Positions 54,968 through 64,000 of a stretch of 64,000 bases of DNA are shown piece after piece (position 1 is the stretch's first letter; the number at the start of each line of letters is the position of its first letter). The notes below the pieces were generated by a model. It did no database searches. It had not been told where the DNA came from and saw only the letters and a program-made list of their open reading frames with translations. The position numbers and the translations under genes were made by a program. Origin of the DNA: Sulfurimonas sp. (lineage in GTDB: Bacteria; Campylobacterota; Campylobacteria; Campylobacterales; Sulfurimonadaceae). The stretch lies in NCBI GenBank assembly GCA_026988245.1, contig JALSLR010000008.1, positions 1-64,000 on the forward strand, in the 5' to 3' direction.

Positions 54968-55116
54968 TTGTAATCCTTTATAGTTTTTCGAATTATAAGA
55001 ATGCGATGTATCCCACTTGTCTCAGGTTTATTACAAGATGATTATACTCCCTTAGCTTTTTTAACTCACATCAAGAATATTTAGCTAAAATAGTGTAAAT
55101 AAATTGAGGGCAGAAA

Positions 55117-55944
55117 ATGGAAAATATGTACGGGATTGAATACACAAAGCCACAAGTAATCCTCGTTCAAGACACAGGTATAGGTGTAGCAGAATCAGCA
55201 GCAAGAACATGTTATGATAGTTTTTCTGCTAGTGAAAATGATGTTATAAAATCTATAGAAACAACTATGCCAAACGCTCAGATGTGTGATGAGATAAACG
55301 AGATAGAAGAGTCTGAACTTTTAGATAACCTTGCTTGGACATATTTTCACCACTCTATTTTAGAACACGCTAACCTCTCTTTTCTTATCCGTGGGACATC
55401 CCGTGGCGTACTTCAAGAGCATGCCCGTCACCGTATCCAAGCGATAAGTGTTAGAAGTACCCGTTATACTATGAGCGGTGTTATTAACGCCTATGTTGCT
55501 GCACAAGGGGATAAAGAGTTCTTTATAACAAAAGTGTTAGCTTTTGATATGTTTGTTACCGCAAACGAAGAGTATAACCGTATAGAGATAGGGGCTATGT
55601 TTGATAAGTTAGCATACCAAGAAAATACACAGGATGATTTTTACTCTATAAGTGTTGCAAAGAGTTCTTTAGCTCTTGTCGATGCCTTAAAAGAGAGTCC
55701 TCAAAAGCTATTTGATGCCTTGCAAGAGGGAAAGAAAAAACGTAATGTTGGTGATGCCTTTAAACACATCATCAGTGATAATGTAAAAGTAGATATGGTA
55801 GTTACTTTTAATCTGAGAAGCTTAAAAAACTACTTCACTCTTCGTGATAGTGGCGCTGCATTTTTTCAGATACGCTGGTTAGCGCAAGAGATGATGAAAG
55901 TTACTCCTAAAAAATATCTCGATCTAATAATCAAACAAAAGTAG
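55117..55944 (+). CDS. thyX: FAD-dependent thymidylate synthase
   Basis: EHARHRIQAISVRSTRYTM (ThyX RHR motif region). Confidence 0.92.
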   Translation: MENMYGIEYTKPQVILVQDTGIGVAESAARTCYDSFSASENDVIKSIETTMPNAQMCDEINEIEESELLDNLAWTYFHHSILEHANLSFLIRGTSRGVLQEHARHRIQAISVRSTRYTMSGVINAYVAAQGDKEFFITKVLAFDMFVTANEEYNRIEIGAMFDKLAYQENTQDDFYSISVAKSSLALVDALKESPQKLFDALQEGKKKRNVGDAFKHIISDNVKVDMVVTFNLRSLKNYFTLRDSGAAFFQIRWLAQEMMKVTPKKYLDLIIKQK

Positions 55945-55949
55945 GTCCA

Positions 55950-56180
55950 ATGTATAAACTAATATTTATTGTCACTCTCAGCTTGACTGGGAGTCTATTT
56001 GTAGCCTGTTCACATTTTACTTTTAATGCAACTATGTGTGAACAGATTGCATCTGACCCACAAGCCATCATGCCTGAGGAGTGTAGAATATACAACGAAG
56101 AGGAAGCAGATAAGTCTTTTCACAATCTTCATAACAAACGTATGGAATCAAACGAAACCATCGAATTCACAAATGAGTAA
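55950..56180 (+). CDS. Small putative lipoprotein
   Basis: MYKLIFIVTLSLTGSLFVAC lipobox. Confidence 0.6.
   Translation: MYKLIFIVTLSLTGSLFVACSHFTFNATMCEQIASDPQAIMPEECRIYNEEEADKSFHNLHNKRMESNETIEFTNE
55969..56000. repeat. Copy of the intergenic inverted-repeat family located inside a CDS
   Basis: TGTCACTCTCAGCTTGACTGGGAGTCTA, near-identical to reverse complement of 4654-4680. Confidence 0.6.
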
Positions 56181-56183
56181 GCT

Positions 56184-57344
56184 GTGAATTCAGCAAAACT
56201 AATAGCTTTTAATTTTATTATCCCAGTTGCGATAGCTCTGTTTTTTGTAATATTTAATATCAATCAAGAAAGCTTACCTAAGTATCTTCTTTCTCTTTCT
56301 CCTTATGTTTTTTATCTTCTTAGCATCATAGTGATTGCAATATCATGGCACTTTAACAGGATAAAGTTTATTTTTGCCTTGCTCCCTCTGCTTATGCTCT
56401 ATGTGAGTTTTATGTTTCTTGCTAAAGAAGATGCTACAAGCTTATTTAAGCTCTTTAGCATCGTATATCCCATACACCTTATAGTGTTTTTACTTTTTAA
56501 AGAGCGTGGGTTCTTTACTCTTTGGGGCTACCTTAAAATTTTGCTATTTGTATTTGAACTAGGGCTTGTTGTTTGGTTTATTGCATTTCCTAATGAGAGC
56601 TTAATAAATATATTTCAAATAAAAATATTTGCATTTAACGTTTTTCCTCTTTCAGATATATCAGTAGTTCTAGGAATATTTATACTTTTTATCATGCTCT
56701 CTATTACATTGTTTGGACACTTGCTTATTTACAATACCTCTTTTGTTGTGATGCTAGTGAGTTTTTATGTAGGCTTTTACTTTGTTAAAATTCCTCATGC
56801 CTTAGAGCATAGCTTTATAGTTATAAGTCTCATCATTTTGGTACTATTGATTAGAGAGGCGTATAGGTTGGCTTTTTATGATGAGTTGACATCGCTTCCA
56901 GGAAGACGCGCACTCATAGAAGATATGGCAAAATTAGGTCGCAAATACTCACTTGCAATGGTAGATATAGATTTTTTTAAAAAATTTAACGATACCTATG
57001 GCCACGATACTGGTGATGAGGTTTTACAAATGGTAGCTTCAAAACTTGCAGAAGTTGGTGGCGGTAAGTCGTATAGATATGGAGGGGAAGAGTTCGTCAT
57101 ACTCTTTCCTTCACGTGAAAGAGATGAGGCTTTCATCCATACTGACATCTTGCGAGAGGTTATCGCTACGACACCTTTTATGGTGAGAGGTAAAAACAAA
57201 AACAAAAAAATCTTTGTCAACATAAGTGCAGGGATAGTACAAAATTTGTCAAGTGACAATGACCCTTTTGAGACGATGAAAAGAGCAGATAAAGCCTTGT
57301 ATAAGGCTAAAGAAGCTGGACGAAACAAAGTAATCAAAGCTTAA
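56184..57344 (+). CDS. Membrane diguanylate cyclase (GGDEF)
   Basis: Multi-TM N-terminus; DELTSLPGRRAL, YRYGGEEFVILF. Confidence 0.93.
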   Translation: MNSAKLIAFNFIIPVAIALFFVIFNINQESLPKYLLSLSPYVFYLLSIIVIAISWHFNRIKFIFALLPLLMLYVSFMFLAKEDATSLFKLFSIVYPIHLIVFLLFKERGFFTLWGYLKILLFVFELGLVVWFIAFPNESLINIFQIKIFAFNVFPLSDISVVLGIFILFIMLSITLFGHLLIYNTSFVVMLVSFYVGFYFVKIPHALEHSFIVISLIILVLLIREAYRLAFYDELTSLPGRRALIEDMAKLGRKYSLAMVDIDFFKKFNDTYGHDTGDEVLQMVASKLAEVGGGKSYRYGGEEFVILFPSRERDEAFIHTDILREVIATTPFMVRGKNKNKKIFVNISAGIVQNLSSDNDPFETMKRADKALYKAKEAGRNKVIKA

Positions 57345-57374
57345 AATTTTAATTTAAAACAAGGAAAGAAAAAT

Positions 57375-57884
57375 ATGTGTGAATTATGCGGATCAACAGA
57401 AGAGTTGAGTGAATTTGAAGTAAGTGGTAGGGATGATGCTAAGGTGACATTATGTGGTGTTTGTAAATCTCAGATTGAGAGTGGTGAGTTAGATGAGACA
57501 CACTTTAACTGCTTAAATGATGCTATGTGGAGCGAAAGTTCAGCAGTTAAAGTACTCACATTTAGACTGTTAAATAAACTCGGTCGTCAAGATTTAGTAG
57601 ATATGATGTATCTTGAAGAAGATGAGCGCTCGTGGGCTGAAGCTGGAGTAGAGAGTGATGAAGATGATGGACTTGTCTATAAAGATGCTAATGGTGTTGT
57701 TTTAGCTCAAGGTGATACAGTAGTGATAACAAAAGACTTAGATGTAAAAGGGACGACCTTTACGGCTAAGCGTGGAACAGCCGTTCGTAATATAGCTCTT
57801 GTTCGTGGTAATGCTGAACTTATAGAGGGTCGTGTAAATGGCGTTAAAATTCAAATATTAACTAAATTTTTGAAAAAATCTTAA
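57375..57884 (+). CDS. PhnA/YjdM family protein
   Basis: CELCGSTEELSEFEV zinc ribbon and DANGVVLAQGDTVVITKDLDVKG. Confidence 0.9.
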   Translation: MCELCGSTEELSEFEVSGRDDAKVTLCGVCKSQIESGELDETHFNCLNDAMWSESSAVKVLTFRLLNKLGRQDLVDMMYLEEDERSWAEAGVESDEDDGLVYKDANGVVLAQGDTVVITKDLDVKGTTFTAKRGTAVRNIALVRGNAELIEGRVNGVKIQILTKFLKKS

Positions 57885-57892
57885 GGTCCACT

Positions 57893-58990
57893 ATGAAACC
57901 CAATGAGCGTTTTCATGAGATAGATAAAGATTTTCGTAACCCTTATGCTCGTGATAGAGATCGAGTGATTCACTCTGGTAGTTTTAGAAAACTTGAGTAT
58001 AAGACACAGGTTTTTTTAAACCATGAGGGTGATTTTTTTCGTACACGCTTAACGCACTCTATAGAAGTGTCTCAGATTGCCCGTTCCATTACTGCACACT
58101 TTGGGCTTAATGAATCTTTAGCAGAAGCTATAGCACTTTCGCATGACTTGGGGCATACTCCTTTTGGGCATGTAGGTGGAGATACCTTAGATATTTGTCT
58201 GAAAAATGATGGTTTTAAAAATGGTTTTGAGCATAACTTTCAGTCGTTTCGTGTTGTTTCCTCTTTGGAGAAAAGGTACAATGGTTTTGATGGACTTAAC
58301 TTAACATTTGCTACTTTAGAGGGGATACTCAAGCATTCTTATCCGTATAAAAAAAGCTTCTTACCAAGTAAAATTGATGAACAATTTAACCTAGATACGC
58401 ATCCATCTATAGAAGCGATGATAGTTGACCGTGCAGATGAGATAGCCTATATGTCACATGATATAGATGATGGCATCAATTCAGGTTTTATCACGTTTGA
58501 TGATCTTAAGTCGAGTGAATTAGCATATGAGATTTTAGACAAGGTAAAAGCTGAAAATGTAAGCCAAGAGAACTCAGAGATGTTTCGTTACCGTTTCTCT
58601 TCACACCTCATAAATCATCTTGTATATTCATTACTAGAGTATTCAAAAGATAAGTTTGATAACTTAGAGATTTACTCTTCTACCTATGATGCTAAGACGA
58701 GTTTACCTATAGGTTTTGCCCCAGCATTAGAAACGAAAATAAAAAAACTTAAAAAATTACTTTTTAGTAAACTCTATCAACATAAAAACATAGTGCGAAG
58801 AATGTACGCTGGAAGACAGGCTGTTGAAGGTATATATAAAGGCGTGATGGAGGAAGATAAAATGCTTCCAAAGTTTTACTATGAACAGTTAGGTAAACGA
58901 GAAAAACATAGAGTAGTAGCTGACTATATAGCAAGTATGAGTGACAGATATGCACTTAGTTTTTATAATGAGATGTACGGAAAGCTTTAG
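57893..58990 (+). CDS. dgt: Deoxyguanosinetriphosphate triphosphohydrolase-like protein
   Basis: RTRLTHSIEVSQIAR, LSHDLGHTPFGHVGG. Confidence 0.95.
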   Translation: MKPNERFHEIDKDFRNPYARDRDRVIHSGSFRKLEYKTQVFLNHEGDFFRTRLTHSIEVSQIARSITAHFGLNESLAEAIALSHDLGHTPFGHVGGDTLDICLKNDGFKNGFEHNFQSFRVVSSLEKRYNGFDGLNLTFATLEGILKHSYPYKKSFLPSKIDEQFNLDTHPSIEAMIVDRADEIAYMSHDIDDGINSGFITFDDLKSSELAYEILDKVKAENVSQENSEMFRYRFSSHLINHLVYSLLEYSKDKFDNLEIYSSTYDAKTSLPIGFAPALETKIKKLKKLLFSKLYQHKNIVRRMYAGRQAVEGIYKGVMEEDKMLPKFYYEQLGKREKHRVVADYIASMSDRYALSFYNEMYGKL

Positions 58991-60247
58991 ATGAAAGTAC
59001 TTTTTCTTTTGTGTTTATTTTATCTTTTTTTGGGCGCAAATGATTCTGCTGGTATGAAGGATTCAGCATTAGCATCACCCGCACCCATAGTTGTAGAAGA
59101 TACCTCAGGGATGAGTAAGGAGGCGGTTCGCGAAGAAGCAAAAAAGAATGATGCTAAGGTAAAAAAGAAAGAGGAACTCAACACTGCCATAGATGCTATG
59201 CTTGATGGTAGCTTTGATGAACTTGATAAAAAAGAAAAAACATGGGAAGAATTATCTCCAACACCAAAGAACTATGACTGGATTCAAACTAAATCGGGAG
59301 AATGGTTTAAGGGTTACATAAAAGCTATGTTTGATAAAAAGTTAGAATTTGATAGTGACGAAATAAATATGCATAGTTTTAAATTCAAAAATATTAAACA
59401 AATTAAGTCTTATCAAATAATAGGTGTCAATATAGATAAGGTCGCAATATTTGAAGGGATAGTGCGGATGAAAGATGATAAGATTACTATCATTCAAGGA
59501 AATAATAAGTTTGAATTTCCAAAAGCTGACGTTGTATCATTTGCTCATTCTGGCAACAGTGAAAAAGATTTTTGGTATGCAAAAGTATCTATTAGTTTTG
59601 ATTGGCGAAAAGGAAATAGCAACCAAGCGGATTACTCAGCCCAAGGAAAGTTTAAACGTAGAACGGCTAAAACAAGCTTAGTTTTAGACTATATAGGACG
59701 CTATACCTCAGTATCTGACATAGATACAGTGAGTAATCATCGATTTAATGAAAAATTTGATATTTATTTAGATAAAGATTTTTATTGGACACCTATTTTT
59801 GGTGAATTGTATAAAGATAAATTTAAAAACATTAATTTTCAGCTTACTGGGGGGATGGGTATTGGTTATATGTTGATCAATACAGATGCAAGAGAGTGGG
59901 ATATTACAGTTGGTCCTGCGATAATATTTACAGACTATCTGAGTGTTGGGGAAAATGAAAAAAGCAAAATTTCATCTTTCTCAGCAGAATTAAGTACGCA
60001 GTATAAGGATGAGGTTACTAAGAATATTGATTTTACGTATACATATAGGTTTACGTTTTCTGATCATATTTCTGGGCTCTATAAACACCATATGTTGGTG
60101 AAGCTAGAAAATGAATTAACTTCTTGGTTAGATTTGGATATAACTTCAGTTTGGGATTATGTATATAATCCTAGGGTCGATGCAAACGGAAATATTCCAC
60201 TTCAAGATGATTTTCAAATACTCATAGGTTTAGGTATAGAGTACTAA
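58991..60247 (+). CDS. DUF481-family outer membrane protein
   Basis: Signal peptide; DWIQTKSGEWFKGYIKAM; barrel-like C-terminus. Confidence 0.75.
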   Translation: MKVLFLLCLFYLFLGANDSAGMKDSALASPAPIVVEDTSGMSKEAVREEAKKNDAKVKKKEELNTAIDAMLDGSFDELDKKEKTWEELSPTPKNYDWIQTKSGEWFKGYIKAMFDKKLEFDSDEINMHSFKFKNIKQIKSYQIIGVNIDKVAIFEGIVRMKDDKITIIQGNNKFEFPKADVVSFAHSGNSEKDFWYAKVSISFDWRKGNSNQADYSAQGKFKRRTAKTSLVLDYIGRYTSVSDIDTVSNHRFNEKFDIYLDKDFYWTPIFGELYKDKFKNINFQLTGGMGIGYMLINTDAREWDITVGPAIIFTDYLSVGENEKSKISSFSAELSTQYKDEVTKNIDFTYTYRFTFSDHISGLYKHHMLVKLENELTSWLDLDITSVWDYVYNPRVDANGNIPLQDDFQILIGLGIEY

Positions 60248-60303
60248 AGAATTAGTTTAGTTTTATATTGATATACTCCATTATGTAAAATAAAGGAATT
60301 GAG

Positions 60304-61308
60304 ATGCAAAAACTATATAAAATTATGCTAAGTGTGTTGCTCATAGGTGTATTTAGTGCATCTTTAGATGCTCAAGCGTTAAGCAAAGAAAGAATCAATA
60401 AAGTACTCAAAGAAGCTTATGATAAATACAAGGGTGATATGGGTGGTGCAAATGCAGACTATATAAAAGCTCTTGCTATTGTTAATCCAAATATATTTGG
60501 CATCACTCTTGTAGATACTAAGGGTAATATTTATGAATATGGCGATACTAAAGAACAAGTATCTATTCAAAGTATCTCAAAAGTTTTTACAGCAGCTTTA
60601 GTTATGAGTGAGAGAGGGGTTAAGTTTGTTCAAAAAAGAATAGGTGTCAATGCAACAGGTGCTGCTTTTAATTCTATCATCGCAATAGAACAGCATGGTG
60701 GAAGTGCTCTCAATCCCTTTGTAAATGCTGGAGCTATACAGTCAACTTCATGGGTAAAAGCACAAAATTCTGATGCGAGATGGGCAAAGATAAAGGCAAA
60801 CATGTCTGCATATGCTGGAAGTAAACTACAATTAAATGAAGATGTCTACATCTCTGAAGTAAATGATAACAAACGTAATCAAGCGATTAGTAAACTCCTT
60901 GATGCCTATGGACGTATGGGGAGTGACCCACTTGAAGCTACTACAGTGTATACAAAACAATGTTCACTCAATGTAAGTGCACATGACTTAGCTGTCATGG
61001 CCTCAACTTTGGCAAACCATGGTCAAAATCCAGTAACAAAAGAACATATCATAAGCTATAAATATACTCCAAAAATCATGGCTATCATGGCTACAGCAGG
61101 TCTTTATGATAACGCAGGAGATTGGCTATACGACACAGGTGCACCAGCAAAATCTGGAGTTGGTGGTGGTATCCTCGCTGTTATTCCTGGTAAATTCGGT
61201 ATAGGTATAGTATCTCCACCATTGGACAAGTATGGTAACTCAGTTCGCGCGCAACTCGCTGCTAAGTACATCATAAAAAATTTACATTTAAATCCCTTAG
61301 CACAATAA
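60304..61308 (+). CDS. glsA: Glutaminase A with N-terminal signal peptide
   Basis: SIQSISKVFTAALVM, LNPFVNAGAI, AKSGVGGGILAV; leader MQKLYKIMLSVLLIGVFSASLDA. Confidence 0.9.
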   Translation: MQKLYKIMLSVLLIGVFSASLDAQALSKERINKVLKEAYDKYKGDMGGANADYIKALAIVNPNIFGITLVDTKGNIYEYGDTKEQVSIQSISKVFTAALVMSERGVKFVQKRIGVNATGAAFNSIIAIEQHGGSALNPFVNAGAIQSTSWVKAQNSDARWAKIKANMSAYAGSKLQLNEDVYISEVNDNKRNQAISKLLDAYGRMGSDPLEATTVYTKQCSLNVSAHDLAVMASTLANHGQNPVTKEHIISYKYTPKIMAIMATAGLYDNAGDWLYDTGAPAKSGVGGGILAVIPGKFGIGIVSPPLDKYGNSVRAQLAAKYIIKNLHLNPLAQ

Positions 61309-61318
61309 GGATTGTGGT

Positions 61319-62719
61319 ATGAAAATCATACATTATTCACTCCTTGCATCTTGTATCTTATCATCAACGCTTTTTGCATCAATAGATGCAGATAGCTCTT
61401 TATCGCAAGATCATACTTATGAAAATAAAATTGAGAAAAAACCTGATATACAGATAGTAGATGGCTGGGAGTTTTCAGGTGATATACGTACAGGTTGGGT
61501 TCAATACGAGTATCAAAATGCACCAACAGGTATAGATTTAGGTGGAAATATTATCCCAACAAATCCAAATACAAACAAAGGGCATATAGATTCAAAAGGC
61601 TTATATGTGATGCCTAAAATCTCAATAACGAGCCCAAAAAATTCTAGAATTGGTGCGAAAGTTACATTAGGTGGTGCTACTGACTTTGGGTTAAATGATG
61701 AAAAATATGGAACTAGAACTTTTGTTTTTGACCCAGCTAAAAGAAAATCTTACATCATTCTCCAAGAGGTTTATCTGAAGTATGAAGATAAAAATCATAA
61801 ACTTTTAGCTGGTCGTGAAGAGCTAAGCACCCCAATGATAGATGCCGATGACTGGTATATGTTTTCAAATTCCTTTGAGTTAGCTTACTATGCTTACAAA
61901 GCACTAGAAGATATTACCATTGCGGGAGGTTATTTCTCTCAAATGGCCGGTGTATGGGATAGTGGGGCTGATAATAGTAGAGGCTTTGATAAAACACAGT
62001 TCAACTCCATGAGTGAAGTGTCGTATATAGATAGTGCAGATAAGATAGCTATAGGTGATAAAGGTATTTATACAGTCACTTTTATGTACAACGATGATAG
62101 AAACCATAATGTACAAGTTTGGGATTATTATGCTGAAGATATGTATAACACCCTATTTATACAATACGACTATACAAATAAAATTGCTGGATTCAGCTAT
62201 GATGCAGGACTACAATTTATCAACTTTAAAGAGGTCGGTTACCTTTCAACAGCTGCTGCCAAAACTGAGGAGATTGATTATTCTATTTATAGTGCTAGGT
62301 TTGATGGAAACTTTGACTTTGGTTTTAATTTTGCAACTGGCGTCGCAAAATTTACTGATGGATCTGGTCAAGGGACTACCCTTGGTGCTTTTGGTGGTTA
62401 CCCTTACTTTGCAAATGGTATGATATTTCACTTTTTTGAAGCAGGAAGTTTGCAAAATGCTGCATCTTATAAGGCTCAAATTGGTTATGATATCTTAGAT
62501 AATTTGTGGTTAGGATATAGATATACGTATTTTGACTTAGACCCAAATTTTTCTAAAAATGCAAATGGACAAGCTCAAGATGCTATGAAACTAAATGGCA
62601 TAAGATTAAGTTACGGTGGAGATAAAGGTACTTATTTTACAGGAACTTATGAAGATGTAAACTTAGATAACGAACCAAATACTTACTCGTTAAGACTTAT
62701 AGGTGGTTATAAATTTTAG
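61319..62719 (+). CDS. OprD-like outer membrane porin
   Basis: Signal peptide, GWEFSGDIRTGWVQY, C-terminal LRLIGGYKF beta-barrel end. Confidence 0.7.
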   Translation: MKIIHYSLLASCILSSTLFASIDADSSLSQDHTYENKIEKKPDIQIVDGWEFSGDIRTGWVQYEYQNAPTGIDLGGNIIPTNPNTNKGHIDSKGLYVMPKISITSPKNSRIGAKVTLGGATDFGLNDEKYGTRTFVFDPAKRKSYIILQEVYLKYEDKNHKLLAGREELSTPMIDADDWYMFSNSFELAYYAYKALEDITIAGGYFSQMAGVWDSGADNSRGFDKTQFNSMSEVSYIDSADKIAIGDKGIYTVTFMYNDDRNHNVQVWDYYAEDMYNTLFIQYDYTNKIAGFSYDAGLQFINFKEVGYLSTAAAKTEEIDYSIYSARFDGNFDFGFNFATGVAKFTDGSGQGTTLGAFGGYPYFANGMIFHFFEAGSLQNAASYKAQIGYDILDNLWLGYRYTYFDLDPNFSKNANGQAQDAMKLNGIRLSYGGDKGTYFTGTYEDVNLDNEPNTYSLRLIGGYKF

Positions 62720-62730
62720 GGGATTGGAGT

Positions 62731-62756
62731 GTCATTCCAAACTAGATTTGGAATCT
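62731..62756. repeat. Intergenic inverted repeat GTCATTCCAAACTAGATTTGGAATCT
   Basis: One mismatch from 25794-25819. Confidence 0.85.
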
Positions 62757-62791
62757 CTTTGAAGAAGATATAGCCCAAAAAGGGCTAATTC

Positions 62792-63004
62792 TTATAGGCG
62801 TGATTCGTAACGTCTCATCATATAAAGACGTTTAAGCATTTTCTTACGAGAAGCTATTTTGAATTTCTTACGCTTTTCAGTTTCCGTTTCATGGAAACGG
62901 CGAGCACGAGCTTCGGTAACGATTAAGTTACGGTCAGTCTGCTTCTTGAAACGGCGGTAAGATGCATCAAAATTATCATCTGAACGAAGTACTATTCCTG
63001 GCAT
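62792..63004 (-). CDS. rpsU: 30S ribosomal protein S21
   Basis: 70 aa; [27 protein letters not shown]. Confidence 0.95.
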   Translation of the reverse strand: MPGIVLRSDDNFDASYRRFKKQTDRNLIVTEARARRFHETETEKRKKFKIASRKKMLKRLYMMRRYESRL

Positions 63005-63078
63005 ATCACATCACCCACTTTCTTTTAAAATTTTAATACCCGTAAAGGTATTTGGAGTGGAAGTATAGCCAAATAAGT

Positions 63079-63429
63079 CTACTTTGTCCATTGTCCTGAG
63101 TAGTTCGCCCCTTTTATCTCTCCATAGGGGTCGATAAAGATATGTAATGTTTGTTTTTTAACTTTTTTAATATGTGTATTTTTAAATATCGCAACCCAGT
63201 TATTTGAGTTTGTATGGTGATTTTTTTCTATCTTTGTAGGGCTTACTGATTTCCAGCTTTTTGGAATCTTTCTTTCTAAAACAAGTTTTCTTATCTCTTG
63301 TTTTGCGATTTCTAAGATGGCTCTTTTGTTAAGCTTTGAGTCGATATCTCCATAATGATAATAGTTTTGACCATGAGATGCATTGAGTGCACTAAAAGTT
63401 AAAACAAGAAAAATGATGATTGTTTTCAT
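63079..63429 (-). CDS. DUF6488-like secreted protein
   Basis: AILEIAKQEIRKLVLERKIPKSW...LHIFIDPYGEIKGANYSGQW. Confidence 0.55.
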   Translation of the reverse strand: MKTIIIFLVLTFSALNASHGQNYYHYGDIDSKLNKRAILEIAKQEIRKLVLERKIPKSWKSVSPTKIEKNHHTNSNNWVAIFKNTHIKKVKKQTLHIFIDPYGEIKGANYSGQWTK

Positions 63430-63434
63430 GATGT

Positions 63435-64000
63435 TTAGGTGAAAAATTCTTCTAGGCGTTCTTTGTCTATTCTCTTAGTTTTTACATCGATGATATCATG
63501 GTCTTTGAAAAATTTTAAAATTCGAGAAAGAGTTTCAGGTGAGACGCCTAGCATCTCAGCAATGATGATATTTTTAGTTTCAAAAAAATCGTCTGCATGT
63601 GAATACAAGTATTTTGCAACTCTTTCTTTAGAGTCTAAAACTAAATTAGTTGAGATGATATTTTCTAAGTTCTTGATTTTTTTTATGAGTGAAGTTTGGA
63701 TTTGAAAAAGTAAAGCGGGATTTTGTAATACGACATCCTTAAACTTTGCAAAGTCTATTTTTAAGTACTCAACATCTGAGTGCGCCTTCGCAGTAGCTGG
63801 ATATGGAATGTTTTCAAAGTTCGCTACTTCACCTATGAGTTCATGCCCTTGAAAATACTTAAGCACTATCTCTTTATGGTTTGAAGCTGTCTTAAAAAGC
63901 TTGATAATACCTTTTGTAAGGAGATATAGGTAATCAGAGTCATCACCTTCATAAAAAATTAAGCCATTTTTAGCGATTTTATGTTCAGTGGTAAAGCCCT
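63435..64000 (-). CDS. Crp/Fnr-family transcriptional regulator, truncated at the window edge
   Basis: Open frame continues past the track Met (…FEGDDSDYLYLLTKGIIKLFKTASNHKEIVLKYFQGHELIGEV); HTH IIAEMLGVSPETLSRILKFF. Confidence 0.88.
   Translation of the reverse strand, partial: GFTTEHKIAKNGLIFYEGDDSDYLYLLTKGIIKLFKTASNHKEIVLKYFQGHELIGEVANFENIPYPATAKAHSDVEYLKIDFAKFKDVVLQNPALLFQIQTSLIKKIKNLENIISTNLVLDSKERVAKYLYSHADDFFETKNIIIAEMLGVSPETLSRILKFFKDHDIIDVKTKRIDKERLEEFFT

Noticed and set aside
62055-62423. 122 aa overlapping ORF inside the porin gene
   Set aside because: Out-of-frame with a well-supported porin; low-complexity hydrophobic sequence.

Overview
A 64 kb AT-rich chromosomal window that looks like a Campylobacterota (Sulfurimonas-like) genome; the taxonomy is inferred from gene content. 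It spans the replication-origin neighbourhood (ruvC / dnaA / dnaN / gyrB, with DnaA-box-like clusters on both sides of dnaA and two parS-like sites 10-14 kb away). The genes are mostly housekeeping: pyrG, pyrE, frr, recJ, fliI, folE, rnj, ksgA, hisF, rlmN, proB, purB, nrdA, nrdB, fliW, htrA, gltA, gyrB, queF, cca, typA, msrBA, thyX, dgt, rpsU and a Crp/Fnr regulator. I saw no transposases, prophage, CRISPR, rRNA or tRNA genes. The strongest unexplained signal is a non-palindromic short word, GATGCTAAG (extended consensus about ATGATGCTAAGR). By hand count it occurs 34 times exactly on the two strands, against about 0.4-0.5 expected by chance. It lies almost entirely inside genes and is used in all four stop-free reading frames (DAK, LSI, LAS, ML), so the pressure appears to act on DNA and not on protein. 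Copies are enriched in recJ and sometimes form inverted pairs. It resembles the DNA-uptake sequences of Neisseria and Pasteurellaceae, and I know of no such sequence described for Campylobacterota. Other points of interest are an intergenic inverted-repeat family, one copy of which encodes a lipoprotein signal peptide; a truncated GGDEF remnant; a doubly degenerate GGDEF-EAL protein; a propeller plus helical-repeat protein; and small unannotated ORFs.
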